Assembly: GCF_051486985.1 (NCBI RefSeq)
Contig: NZ_JAHVDV010000002.1
Span: 1 to 64,000 of the forward strand
Direction of reading: 5' to 3'
DNA: 64,000 nucleotides
From: CBFFRJ01 sp051486985
Lineage (GTDB): Bacteria; Pseudomonadota; Gammaproteobacteria; Enterobacterales; Enterobacteriaceae
Numbering within the stretch: the stretch's first letter is position 1; the number at the start of each line of letters is the position of its first letter. The notes under the pieces are model-generated. The model ran no database searches. It was given only the letters and a program-made list of their open reading frames with translations, and was not told the DNA's origin. Position numbers and translations under genes: made by a program. Of this stretch, positions 23,881 to 32,263 are shown in pieces.

Positions 23881-26160
23881 ATGGACGACCAGTTAAAACA
23901 AAGTGCCCTCGACTTCCACGAGTTCCCCCGTCCGGGGAAAATTCAGGTTTCACCCACGAAACCGCTCGCCACCCAGCGTGACCTCGCGCTGGCCTATTCC
24001 CCCGGTGTCGCCGCGCCCTGCCTGGAAATAGCCAAAGATCCGCTGGCAGCCTACAAATACACCGCGCGTGGCAACCTGGTTGCCGTTGTCTCAAACGGGA
24101 CTGCCGTACTGGGGCTGGGAAATATTGGCGCGCTGGCCGGCAAGCCGGTCATGGAAGGTAAAGGCGTACTGTTTAAGAAATTTGCGGGAATTGATGTCTT
24201 CGATATTGAAGTCGATGAACATGACCCGGATAAGCTTATCGACGTGGTGGCGGCGCTGGAGCCGACCTTCGGTGGCATTAACCTTGAAGATATTAAAGCG
24301 CCGGAGTGCTTCTACATTGAAGCCAGACTGCGTGAACGTATGAATATCCCCGTGTTCCATGATGATCAGCACGGGACGGCAATTATCAGTACAGCCGCCA
24401 TTCTGAACGGCCTGCGAGTGGTGGAAAAAAACCTCTCTGACGTGCGCATGGTGGTGTCAGGTGCAGGTGCTGCAGCTATCGCCTGTATGAACCTGCTGGT
24501 GGCGCTGGGCATGCAAAAGCACAATATTGTGGTTTGCGACTCCAAAGGGGTGATTTACAAAGACCGTGAACCGAATATGGCGGAAACCAAAGCGGCCTAC
24601 GCGGTGGTTGATGACGGCAGGCGCACCCTTGATGAGGTGGTGGACGGCGCGGACATTTTTCTCGGTTGTTCCGGTCCAAAAGTGCTGACGCCGGAGATGG
24701 TAAAAAAAATGGCGCGTCAACCGCTGATCCTCGCCCTGGCCAACCCGGAGCCGGAAATTCTCCCCCCGCTTGCCAGAGAAGTGCGTCCGGATGCGATTAT
24801 CTGCACGGGGCGTTCTGACTATCCGAACCAGGTCAATAACGTGCTCTGCTTCCCGTTTATTTTCCGTGGCGCGCTGGATGTTGGCGCAACGGCGATTAAC
24901 GAAGAGATGAAATTGGCCGCGGTGCATGCCATTGCAGAGCTGGCTCATGCGGAGCAGAGCGAGGTGGTGGCCTCGGCTTATGGCGATCAGGATTTGAGTT
25001 TTGGCCCCGACTATCTTATCCCTAAACCCTTTGATCCCCGCCTGATTGTGAAGATAGCGCCAGCGGTCGCCAGAGCCGCGATGGATTCTGGCGTGGCGAC
25101 ACGCCCCATAGCGGATATGGACGCCTATATCGATAAGCTCACGGAGTTTGTCTACAAAACCAATTTATTTATGAAGCCCATCTTCTCGCAGGCCCGCAAA
25201 GATCCCAAACGTGTAGTGCTGACGGAAGGGGAGGAGCCGCGCGTGCTGCATGCCACTCAGGAACTGGTTTCCTTAGGCCTGGCAAAACCAATTCTGATTG
25301 GCCGTCCCGGCGTTATTGAGATGCGCATTCAGAAACTGGGGCTGCAGATTCGCCCTGACGTGGATTTTGAAATAGTTAACAATGAATCGGACCCACGCTT
25401 TAAAGAGTACTGGACCGAATACTTCAACATTATGAAGCGCCGTGGGGTGACGCAGGAGCAGGCGCAGCGGGCCGTTATCAGCGACACCACGGTGATTGGT
25501 GCAATCATGGTGCACCGTGGCGAAGCGGATGCCATGATCTGCGGCACTATTGGTGATTATCACGAGCATTACAGCGTGGTGCAGGAGATCTTCGGTCACC
25601 GGGAAGGGGTGCATGCGGCGGGGGCGATGAACGCGCTGCTGTTGCCAAGCGGTAACACCTTTATTGCTGATACCTATGTTAACGAAGATCCGAGCGCGGA
25701 GCAGTTGGCAGAAATTACGCTTCTGGCAGCGGAAACGGTACGCCGATTTGGTATTGAGCCCAGGGTCGCGCTGCTCTCACACTCGCAATTTGGATCGTCA
25801 AAATCGTTAGCGGCAGTCAAAATGCGGGAAACCCTGGCCCGGGTACGCGAGCGGGCGCCGGAACTGATGATTGATGGTGAAATGCACGGCGATGCGGCGC
25901 TGGAAGAGAGTATTCGTCAGGAGAGGATGCCTGACAGCCCGCTTAAGGGCTCTGCCAATATCCTCATCATGCCGAACGTAGAAGCCGCGCGTATTAGTTA
26001 CAACTTACTACGCGTCTCCAGCTCGGAAGGGGTGACCGTCGGGCCGGTACTGATGGGCGTTGCGAAGCCCGTTCACGTGCTGACACCCATTGCGTCGGTG
26101 AGACGTATCGTGAATATGGTGGCGCTGGCCGTGGTCGAAGCGCAGACGCAGCCGCTGTAA
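23881..26160 (+). CDS. maeB: NADP-dependent malic enzyme MaeB
   Basis: MaeB decarboxylates malate to pyruvate and makes NADPH. The 759-residue protein is a fusion. The N-terminal ~430 residues are the malic enzyme, with the catalytic region ECFYIEARLRERMNIPVFHDDQHGTA and an NADP motif VVSGAGAAAIACMNLL. The C-terminal part is a phosphotransacetylase-like regulatory domain (from about RKDPKRVVLTEGEEPRVLHA) that in E. coli mediates acetyl-CoA inhibition rather than catalysis. Full family length. Its start ATG follows GAAAGGAACAGCAA. Confidence 0.97.
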   Translation: MDDQLKQSALDFHEFPRPGKIQVSPTKPLATQRDLALAYSPGVAAPCLEIAKDPLAAYKYTARGNLVAVVSNGTAVLGLGNIGALAGKPVMEGKGVLFKKFAGIDVFDIEVDEHDPDKLIDVVAALEPTFGGINLEDIKAPECFYIEARLRERMNIPVFHDDQHGTAIISTAAILNGLRVVEKNLSDVRMVVSGAGAAAIACMNLLVALGMQKHNIVVCDSKGVIYKDREPNMAETKAAYAVVDDGRRTLDEVVDGADIFLGCSGPKVLTPEMVKKMARQPLILALANPEPEILPPLAREVRPDAIICTGRSDYPNQVNNVLCFPFIFRGALDVGATAINEEMKLAAVHAIAELAHAEQSEVVASAYGDQDLSFGPDYLIPKPFDPRLIVKIAPAVARAAMDSGVATRPIADMDAYIDKLTEFVYKTNLFMKPIFSQARKDPKRVVLTEGEEPRVLHATQELVSLGLAKPILIGRPGVIEMRIQKLGLQIRPDVDFEIVNNESDPRFKEYWTEYFNIMKRRGVTQEQAQRAVISDTTVIGAIMVHRGEADAMICGTIGDYHEHYSVVQEIFGHREGVHAAGAMNALLLPSGNTFIADTYVNEDPSAEQLAEITLLAAETVRRFGIEPRVALLSHSQFGSSKSLAAVKMRETLARVRERAPELMIDGEMHGDAALEESIRQERMPDSPLKGSANILIMPNVEAARISYNLLRVSSSEGVTVGPVLMGVAKPVHVLTPIASVRRIVNMVALAVVEAQTQPL

Positions 26161-26181
26161 AAGGCTGTCCCTTAAAGAAGC

Positions 26182-26209
26182 CTCAGAGCCTGAAGGAGCA
26201 GGCTCTGAG
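26182..26209. terminator. Convergent terminator after maeB
   Basis: The 11-bp stem CTCAGAGCCTG/CAGGCTCTGAG (26182-26192 and 26199-26209) lies just after maeB and overlaps the 3' side of the leftward gene. A TTTT tract appears only at 26217-26220, so rightward termination is the more likely function. Confidence 0.65.
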
Positions 26210-26218
26210 CATCAGGTT

Positions 26219-27490
26219 TTATGTTTGCTGATACGAGGTTGCCGTTGTGCGGCACTCCGGACAGATAAACCCGTAAAGCATCCCTTCCGCGCAATCATCA
26301 AGATCCTCATAACTTATCTGAGCAAGAAACATCATTGTCTGCGCGCATTCAGGGCATGGAGGATATTCCGCATCCTGTATCCAGGTAGGATGCCCGCCGA
26401 GTTGCGAGAACGTTGTCGGTAAAAATTGATCCGCGGCGAACAGAGGCAAACGGGCTTCACCGAGGTGCAACCCTTCCGATGGCAGTTTTACCCAGTCGGT
26501 GGCGTGCTCAACCGCAAGCGTAGAGCATCTGTTTTGCGTAAGCCATTGCGGAGCTTCGCCAGCATCAGCCCTGGCAAAGACGGTTTCATATGCCGTACAG
26601 CACTCGCAGGTCAGAATGCGAATATGACCAGACCAGCACCCGGCGCTGATACCAATAAGCTCAGGGGTAACGTCAAAAAGGGTAGTCAGCGGCGTAGCAC
26701 AATGTGGGCAGTCCACGCCGGAACCCGTGACGGCCCGGAACACCGCGGGTTGAGCAGGCGCGTGTTTGACCAGATGGAAACAGTGCTGAAAATAAAGGTC
26801 CCGTCGACGGCCTTCCACGGTCAGCTCCCAGCCCGCCTGATGCGCATAGTGATGAGGGGGGACATGAAGTGAACGGCACCATGCCGGTGGCGTCTGACGC
26901 CAGCGTGTAAACTGTTCGACGACAACATCGTCACCAATCCAGGCCAGGATGATAAGCAACCCGTTACGGTTTTTCTCATCATGTTCCACCCGCTGTAAAA
27001 GGGTATCACGCACATCTGGCGGCGCGCGGTGAAAAGGCAGGGCCGAATAAAAATCAGGCTCGCCCTGATGCAGCCATGCGCGTAAGCAGACATCCAGCCT
27101 GACGTCAGTGAATGCGGCCAGACAAGTACAAATCTCTTGCGCGATCTCATGCGATCCGGCGGCAAACAATGTCTCAGCATATTCCGCCATACGGCGACGC
27201 TCGCTGGCACTAAGACGCCTGTAAAGCACATCGGTAGGAACCGGGCAGGGGGTCCAGAGTATCAATGGATCGGGTTCTCTGGGCGTATGAACCCGTTTTA
27301 ACCATTCAACCGGATCCTCTGTCCCGGCGAAGACGTCTACGGTTTTTCTGTTTTTCCTGATAAAGTCGTCATGCTCCTGTCGCTTGCGCGCATTGACGCA
27401 GGGCATGCAAAACCCCTCCGTTCGGTCTGCCGTTGCGGGCAGGATGCGGTTTGCGCACTGTGGATTCTTACAGGGAATACGGTCATCCAT
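26219..27490 (-). CDS. Cysteine-rich protein with three putative zinc ribbons, function unknown
   Basis: I do not recognise a named gene. The 423 residues contain three four-cysteine sets spaced as zinc ribbons: Cys7/12/28/31 at the N-terminus, Cys261/264/295/298 in the middle and Cys379/382/410/413 at the C-terminus. Residues about 100-200 look all-helical and repeat-like. The last ~75 residues (SQLGGHPTWIQ, CPEC, MMFLAQI, then a CPEC) resemble the C-terminus of DUF1963/YwqG-type proteins, from memory. No signal peptide or membrane helix is seen, so a cytoplasmic protein is likely. It lies between maeB and hemF, where E. coli K-12 carries the eut operon. Codon use looks like its neighbours. 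Confidence 0.8.
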   Translation of the reverse strand: MDDRIPCKNPQCANRILPATADRTEGFCMPCVNARKRQEHDDFIRKNRKTVDVFAGTEDPVEWLKRVHTPREPDPLILWTPCPVPTDVLYRRLSASERRRMAEYAETLFAAGSHEIAQEICTCLAAFTDVRLDVCLRAWLHQGEPDFYSALPFHRAPPDVRDTLLQRVEHDEKNRNGLLIILAWIGDDVVVEQFTRWRQTPPAWCRSLHVPPHHYAHQAGWELTVEGRRRDLYFQHCFHLVKHAPAQPAVFRAVTGSGVDCPHCATPLTTLFDVTPELIGISAGCWSGHIRILTCECCTAYETVFARADAGEAPQWLTQNRCSTLAVEHATDWVKLPSEGLHLGEARLPLFAADQFLPTTFSQLGGHPTWIQDAEYPPCPECAQTMMFLAQISYEDLDDCAEGMLYGFICPECRTTATSYQQT

Positions 27491-27602
27491 ATTGTTATGT
27501 CCCGTTTCAGAAGGGGGAGTGATTGCCCGAAAGCATCAGGAGACACCGATCAGGCAAGCGGTGGAGAAGATGACAGGCAGCATGCGTTGCCGATTTATCA
27601 GC

Positions 27603-28505
27603 TTAAATCCACTCTCTCACCTGAATAAACTCGCGTAATGCCGCCTCCGCGCTGCCTTCTTCAGGCTGGTAGTTATATTCCCAGCGAACCAGCGGGGGCA
27701 TCGACATTAAAATTGATTCCGTGCGTCCACCGGTTTGCAGGCCAAAGAGCGTGCCGCGATCCCACACCAGATTGAACTCCACATAACGACCACGGCGATA
27801 GAGCTGGAAGGCCCGCTCACGCTCACCGTAAGCGAGGGCGCTGCGCCGTTCAACGATCGGCAGATACGCCTCGGTATAACCTCTGCCTACCGCTTGCATA
27901 AAGGCAAAGCAGGTGTCGAAATCCGGCGTATTAAGATCGTCAAAAAACAGGCCGCCAATGCCGCGCTGCTCGTTGCGATGTTTGAGATGAAAGTAGTCGT
28001 CACACCATTTTTTATAGCGCGGGTAGACATCTTCACCAAATGGCTGACACAGGTCGTGAGCAGTCTGGTGCCAGTGAACGGCATCCTCCTCAAAACCGTA
28101 GAAAGGGGTCATATCAAACCCGCCGCCAAACCACCAGACCGGGTCAGCGTCCGGCTTTTCGGCGATGAAAAAACGCACGTTAGCGTGGCTGGTCGGAACG
28201 TAAGGATTGCGCGGATGCACTACCAGCGACACCCCCATCGCCTCAAAACTGCGTCCGGCGAGCTCAGGCCGATGCGCAGTCGCGGAGGCAGGCATTGCCG
28301 TCCCGGTGACGTGGGAAAAATTGACCCCCGCTTGCTCAAAGATGCCTCCGTCACGCAGCACCCGACTACGTCCGCCGCCGCCAGCGTCACGTTGCCAGTT
28401 GTCCTCGCTAAAAGCAGTGCCATCAAGCGCAGAGAGCTGCTGGCAAATCGCATCCTGCAGGTTGAGCAGGAAGGCCTTAACATCACGGGTATCGGGTAGA
28501 GTCAT
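27603..28505 (-). CDS. hemF: Oxygen-dependent coproporphyrinogen III oxidase
   Basis: HemF decarboxylates two propionates of coproporphyrinogen III to vinyl groups using O2, giving protoporphyrinogen IX in aerobic haem synthesis. The 300-residue protein is the usual length and has the family blocks GGGGRSRVL, GVNFSHV, the HPRNPYVPTSHANVRFF stretch and RGIGGLFFDDLN. Its ATG overlaps the amiA stop codon by one base (TGATG), so the two are translationally coupled, as in E. coli. Its 3' end lies 112 bases from the cysteine-rich gene. Confidence 0.97.
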   Translation of the reverse strand: MTLPDTRDVKAFLLNLQDAICQQLSALDGTAFSEDNWQRDAGGGGRSRVLRDGGIFEQAGVNFSHVTGTAMPASATAHRPELAGRSFEAMGVSLVVHPRNPYVPTSHANVRFFIAEKPDADPVWWFGGGFDMTPFYGFEEDAVHWHQTAHDLCQPFGEDVYPRYKKWCDDYFHLKHRNEQRGIGGLFFDDLNTPDFDTCFAFMQAVGRGYTEAYLPIVERRSALAYGERERAFQLYRRGRYVEFNLVWDRGTLFGLQTGGRTESILMSMPPLVRWEYNYQPEEGSAEAALREFIQVREWI

Positions 28506-29377
28506 CAGCGTTTCGTCGAGTGGGCTTTATGATTATCAAACCAGTTAAAATAACTGATCACACCGGAGGCAATGGCACTGGCAATTTTCTGCCGGAAGGC
28601 CGTTGTGCCAAGCAGCTTCTCTTCCTGCGGATTGGTAATAAAGGAGGTCTCTACCAGTACGGAAGGAATTGAAGGAGATTTTAGCACCACAAACGCAGCC
28701 TGCTCGGTGTTACGGCTGTGCAGGCGATGGACAGGTTTGATCTGTCGCAGAATATGTGAACCCAGCGTCAGGCTGTTTTTGATGGTATCCGTCTGGACGA
28801 GATCAAACAGCACCTGCTGGAGAAGGTGGTCTTTATCCTTGGCTTTTTTACCTGCCACATCGTCGGCGGCGTTTTCACGATCGGAGAGGTATTTCGCCAT
28901 TGCACTACTGGCCCCACGGTTTGATAACGCAAAGACCGATGCGCCGGCTGCACTGGGGTTGGTAAAACCATCGGCATGTATCGACATAAACAGGTCAGCA
29001 CCGTGCTGGTGGGCAATTTCCACACGATCATACAGGGGGATAAAGGTATCTCCGCTGCGGGTAAGTCGCGCATCAATCCCATGATTTCTGAGAATGGTTC
29101 GAACATTTTTAGCAATGGCGAGCACGACATGTTTCTCTTTCGAACCGTTACCGCCAATGGCACCCGTATCAATACCGCCGTGACCGGGATCGAGCATAAC
29201 GATGCGTTTTCCGCCCGCCTTTTTCGTCCTCACCGGGGTATGGCCGTTGCTGGTTTTTAACGTGCTTTCTTCTTTTGCGATGGCTCGCGACATGCCTGTC
29301 AGCGTCAAAGCGGCAAGACCGGCTTTGAGGATCTGACGGCGCGAGGTGAATATTTTTAACGGTTTTGAAGTGCTCAT
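28505..29377 (-). CDS. amiA: N-acetylmuramoyl-L-alanine amidase AmiA
   Basis: A periplasmic zinc amidase that cuts the peptide from glycan during daughter cell separation, activated by EnvC. The 290-residue product carries a Tat signal peptide (SRRQILKAGLAALTLTGMS) with the twin Arg13-Arg14, as known for AmiA export. The amidase_3 domain follows, with zinc ligands in DPGHGGIDTGA (His66), KEKHVVLA and SIHADG, and the catalytic Glu near VETSFITN. I took the ATG at 29377, which matches the E. coli N-terminus; an in-frame ATG seven codons upstream would lengthen it. It is upstream of hemF with a one-base overlap. Confidence 0.96.
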   Translation of the reverse strand: MSTSKPLKIFTSRRQILKAGLAALTLTGMSRAIAKEESTLKTSNGHTPVRTKKAGGKRIVMLDPGHGGIDTGAIGGNGSKEKHVVLAIAKNVRTILRNHGIDARLTRSGDTFIPLYDRVEIAHQHGADLFMSIHADGFTNPSAAGASVFALSNRGASSAMAKYLSDRENAADDVAGKKAKDKDHLLQQVLFDLVQTDTIKNSLTLGSHILRQIKPVHRLHSRNTEQAAFVVLKSPSIPSVLVETSFITNPQEEKLLGTTAFRQKIASAIASGVISYFNWFDNHKAHSTKR

Positions 29378-29589
29378 ACGGTCAGTCTTATTATCCATAG
29401 TCCCTGGTGTTATATCGTATCGTCCTGGCCGTTACGACATTCCGTCGTGAGAAAAGTTTTACTTTTCATTTCAATGCATGACAGAGTGACAGTATGCCAT
29501 TTCCCCGTCTCATTTTCGCCGGATATTGGCGGCGGCGTGCGTACGCGCCATAATCATCAGCACTATCGTTTAAAAGGGGCAAGCAAACC

Positions 29590-30015
29590 ATGGAGATACG
29601 CGTTTTTCGCCAGCAGGACTTTGAAGAGGTCGTGACCCTGTGGGAGCGCTGCGAACTGCTGCGTCCCTGGAACGATCCGGAAATGGACATCGAACGCAAA
29701 ATTAACCACGACGTCACGCTTTTTCTGGTCGCTGAGGTGAACGGCGAAGTCGTGGGTACGGTAATGGGCGGCTACGATGGTCATCGCGGCTCGGCCTACT
29801 ATCTTGGCGTGCATCCAGAATTTCGTGGACGGGGCATTGCCAATGCCCTGTTAAGCCGCCTTGAGAAAAAACTCATTGCCCGAGGTTGCCCGAAAATTAA
29901 CATCATGGTGCGTGAAGATAATGATGTGGTTCTCGGCATGTATGAACGGCTCGGCTATGAGCATACGGATTCACTGAGTTTAGGTAAGCGCTTGATCGAA
30001 GATGAAGAGTATTGA
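29590..30015 (+). CDS. ypeA: GNAT-family acetyltransferase YpeA
   Basis: A 141-residue GCN5-related N-acetyltransferase. The acetyl-CoA loop is HPEFRGRGIANALLSRLE, and the downstream LGYEHTDSLSLGKRL is the usual C-terminal strand. The family is annotated as an acetyltransferase of unknown substrate. Its start ATG follows AGGGGCAAGCAAACC. The 3' end overlaps yfeZ by 14 bases, so the two are probably cotranscribed. Confidence 0.93.
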   Translation: MEIRVFRQQDFEEVVTLWERCELLRPWNDPEMDIERKINHDVTLFLVAEVNGEVVGTVMGGYDGHRGSAYYLGVHPEFRGRGIANALLSRLEKKLIARGCPKINIMVREDNDVVLGMYERLGYEHTDSLSLGKRLIEDEEY

Positions 30016-30448
30016 GTTTTCCCCTGCTGACTACGATGCGCACGGTTGTCTGCGACTGCCGTTTTTGTTCTGGTGTGTTTTGCTTCTTCAGGCGAGAACC
30101 TGGGTGCTGTTTGTGATGGCGGGTGCCTCTCGTGGGCAGGGGGATGCACTGCTCACGCTGTTTTATCCCGATCACGATGCGTTCTGGTGGGGGTTGCTCC
30201 CCGGCGTTCCTGCGGTGCTCACCTTTCTCGTTTGTGGCCGACGGCAGAGTTTTCCTCGTTTCTGGCATGCGTTGCGTCCACTGCTGATCCTCGCACAAGT
30301 CGCCTTACTCCTCTGGCAACCTTTATTCTGGCTGCGTGGTGAAGCGCTGAGTGGCGTTGGCCTCGCTCTGGTGGTGGTGGATCTGGTTGCCCTTAGCTGG
30401 TTACTCACTAATACCCGTTTTCATGCCTGTTTCCGTAAGGATGAGTAA
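30002..30448 (+). CDS. yfeZ: Inner membrane protein YfeZ (DUF2919)
   Basis: A 148-residue membrane protein with about four hydrophobic helices (LPFLFWCVLLLQARTWVLFVM, then GLLPGVPAVLTFLV, LLILAQVALLLW and LALVVVDLVALSWLL). It belongs to DUF2919, of unknown function, and shares the SPADYDAHGCLRLPFLFW opening of E. coli YfeZ. The ATG at 30002 lies inside the 3' end of ypeA, a 14-base overlap suggesting coupled translation. Confidence 0.92.
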   Translation: MKSIEFSPADYDAHGCLRLPFLFWCVLLLQARTWVLFVMAGASRGQGDALLTLFYPDHDAFWWGLLPGVPAVLTFLVCGRRQSFPRFWHALRPLLILAQVALLLWQPLFWLRGEALSGVGLALVVVDLVALSWLLTNTRFHACFRKDE

Positions 30449-30513
30449 TAACGGGCACTTTTTGCATTTCCGGTACTCCAATTGCCGATGAGAAAACTTG
30501 AAAGGAAGTTACG

Positions 30514-31089
30514 ATGAAGTCCCTTCGTTTAAGCGTGTGCGCCCTGGCGCTGGTGGTATCAGGCTGTTCTACCCTCTCTTCTATCAACTGGTCGGCGGCC
30601 AATCCGTGGACCTGGTTTGGTTCATCAACCGAAGTGAGTGAGCAGGGAGTCGGCGGCATTACAGCCAGCACCGCGCTTGATGAAAAAGCCATTAACGAGG
30701 CTCTCGGTGGTGATTATCACCTGCGAAGCGGTATGAAGAGCGATAAAGGCAATATCATTCGCTATTTCGAGGCGCTTAAAGATGACAATGTTGCGCTGGT
30801 CGTCAACGGAGAAAATGGCACGGTAAGCCAGGTAGATGTGCTCGACAGCAGCATTGAAACGGAAAAAGGTGTCAAAATCGGTACACCGTTTAGTGCGCTT
30901 TACGATAAGGCCTTTGGCCAGTGTACGGCCGCGACGGGCGATGACGCCAAGGGCGTGGCGTGCAAAGCGCCTGAAAGTCAGCATATTAGCTTTATCTTTA
31001 CTGGAGAATGGAGCGGTCCGGATGGGCTTATGCCGCCTGACGATGCGCTTAAATCCTGGAAATTGCACAAGATTATCTGGCACCGCTAG
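30514..31089 (+). CDS. yfeY: RpoE-regulated lipoprotein YfeY
   Basis: A 191-residue lipoprotein of unknown function. Its type II signal peptide ends in the lipobox VVSGC, so Cys18 should be lipidated. The mature domain opens with STLSSINWSAANPWTWFGSS. In E. coli the gene belongs to the sigma-E envelope-stress regulon; I did not find a convincing sigma-E promoter in the 65-base gap after yfeZ, so this is established for the family, not shown here. An AAAGGAAG site precedes the ATG. A terminator separates it from yfeX. Confidence 0.92.
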   Translation: MKSLRLSVCALALVVSGCSTLSSINWSAANPWTWFGSSTEVSEQGVGGITASTALDEKAINEALGGDYHLRSGMKSDKGNIIRYFEALKDDNVALVVNGENGTVSQVDVLDSSIETEKGVKIGTPFSALYDKAFGQCTAATGDDAKGVACKAPESQHISFIFTGEWSGPDGLMPPDDALKSWKLHKIIWHR

Positions 31090-31141
31090 TGCAGTCTGCG
31101 GTTCCGCTCCTGGAAGAAAAACGGGTACAATAACCCCAACA

Positions 31142-31169
31142 ATGCCACGGTTGCGTGGCATCTTTTTTT
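31142..31169 (+). terminator. Intrinsic terminator of yfeY
   Basis: The stem ATGCCACG/CGTGGCAT (31142-31149 and 31154-31161) with a GTTG loop is followed by a run of seven T. It ends at the AGGAGG ribosome-binding site of yfeX, so yfeX is transcribed by read-through or by a promoter overlapping the hairpin. Confidence 0.9.
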
Positions 31170-31180
31170 CAGGAGGAGCG

Positions 31181-32080
31181 ATGTCTCAGGTTCAAAGCGG
31201 CATATTGCCGGAACATTGCCGTGCGGCAATCTGGATTGAAGCCAGTGTCGTGGGCAGCATGGATGCACTGCGTGAAGGCTGTAAAATATTTATTGATAAA
31301 CTGGCTACCCTTGAAGCTGCTTACCCGGACGCTGCTGCCGGTGCGGTTATTGCGTTTGGCAATACCCTCTGGCGCAAACTGAGTGCAGACGAAGGGGCGG
31401 AAGAACTTAAAGATTTCGCCCCACTCGGCAAAGGGCTGGCTCCTGCCACGCAACATGACGTACTTATTCATATTCTCTCCCTACGTCATGACATCAACTT
31501 CTCCATCGCGCAGGCAGCCCTGAATGCCTTCGGTGAGGTACTGGAAGTAAAAGAAGAGACCCACGGTTTTCGTTGGGTGGAGGAGAGAGATTTAAGCGGT
31601 TTCGTGGACGGCACCGAAAACCCAACAGGTGATGAAAAACGCCGTGATGTTGCCGTCATCAAAGAGGGGGTAGATGCTGGCGGCAGCTATGTGCTGGTGC
31701 AGCGTTGGGAGCACAACCTCAAACAGCTTAACCGCATGAGCGTGGGTGACCAGGAGATGATGATGGGTCGCACCAAAATCGCGAATGAAGAGATTGATGG
31801 CGATGCCCGTCCGGTTACGTCACACCTGAGCCGTGTTGATCTGAAAGAAGCGGGCAAGGGGCTGAAGATTGTCCGCCAGAGCCTGCCCTATGGCACTGCA
31901 AGCGGTGTACATGGTCTCTATTTTTGTGCCTATTGCGCGCGTCTGTATAACATTGAACAGCAGTTGCTGAGCATGTTCGGCGACGCTGATGGTAAGCATG
32001 ACGCGATGTTGCGCTTTACCAGGCCTGTCACCGGCGGCTACTATTTTGCGCCGTCAGTAGAACGCCTGCTGGCCTTGTAA
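31181..32080 (+). CDS. yfeX: Dye-decolorizing-type haem peroxidase YfeX
   Basis: A 299-residue cytoplasmic DyP-type peroxidase that binds protohaem. The DyP signature GFVDGTENP is present (about residue 143-151), with the catalytic Asp. The proximal haem His is about residue 215, in RPVTSHLSRVDL. E. coli YfeX oxidises porphyrinogens and has been debated as a deferrochelatase. A strong AGGAGG lies seven bases before the ATG at 31181. A long frame that starts upstream at 30836 is only an in-frame extension and not part of the protein. Confidence 0.96.
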   Translation: MSQVQSGILPEHCRAAIWIEASVVGSMDALREGCKIFIDKLATLEAAYPDAAAGAVIAFGNTLWRKLSADEGAEELKDFAPLGKGLAPATQHDVLIHILSLRHDINFSIAQAALNAFGEVLEVKEETHGFRWVEERDLSGFVDGTENPTGDEKRRDVAVIKEGVDAGGSYVLVQRWEHNLKQLNRMSVGDQEMMMGRTKIANEEIDGDARPVTSHLSRVDLKEAGKGLKIVRQSLPYGTASGVHGLYFCAYCARLYNIEQQLLSMFGDADGKHDAMLRFTRPVTGGYYFAPSVERLLAL

Positions 32081-32179
32081 AGACGTTTCGTTAGGGGGTG
32101 CCTGCGTGAAGCGTGGGCAGCCTGGCACCCGCTCATCTACCCCATAATGCTTATTCCCTTTTCAACTTCCAAAGCACCA

Positions 32180-32222
32180 AACGGTATATAAAACCGTTAC
32201 TGGTTTCACACTCGATATAAAT
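32180..32222 (+). promoter_or_regulatory. cysP promoter region with CysB-site-like inverted repeat
   Basis: An inverted repeat AACGGT-N7-ACCGTT (32180-32185 and 32193-32198) is followed by a TATAAAT -10-like element at 32216-32222, about 41 bases before the cysP ATG. The E. coli cysP promoter has the same repeat and needs CysB with O-acetylserine. No -35 consensus is visible, as expected for an activated promoter. CysB control is inferred. Confidence 0.75.
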
Positions 32223-32263
32223 AAACTGAAGGCCAAATCGTCATCATCGAATAAGGGTGCGCA

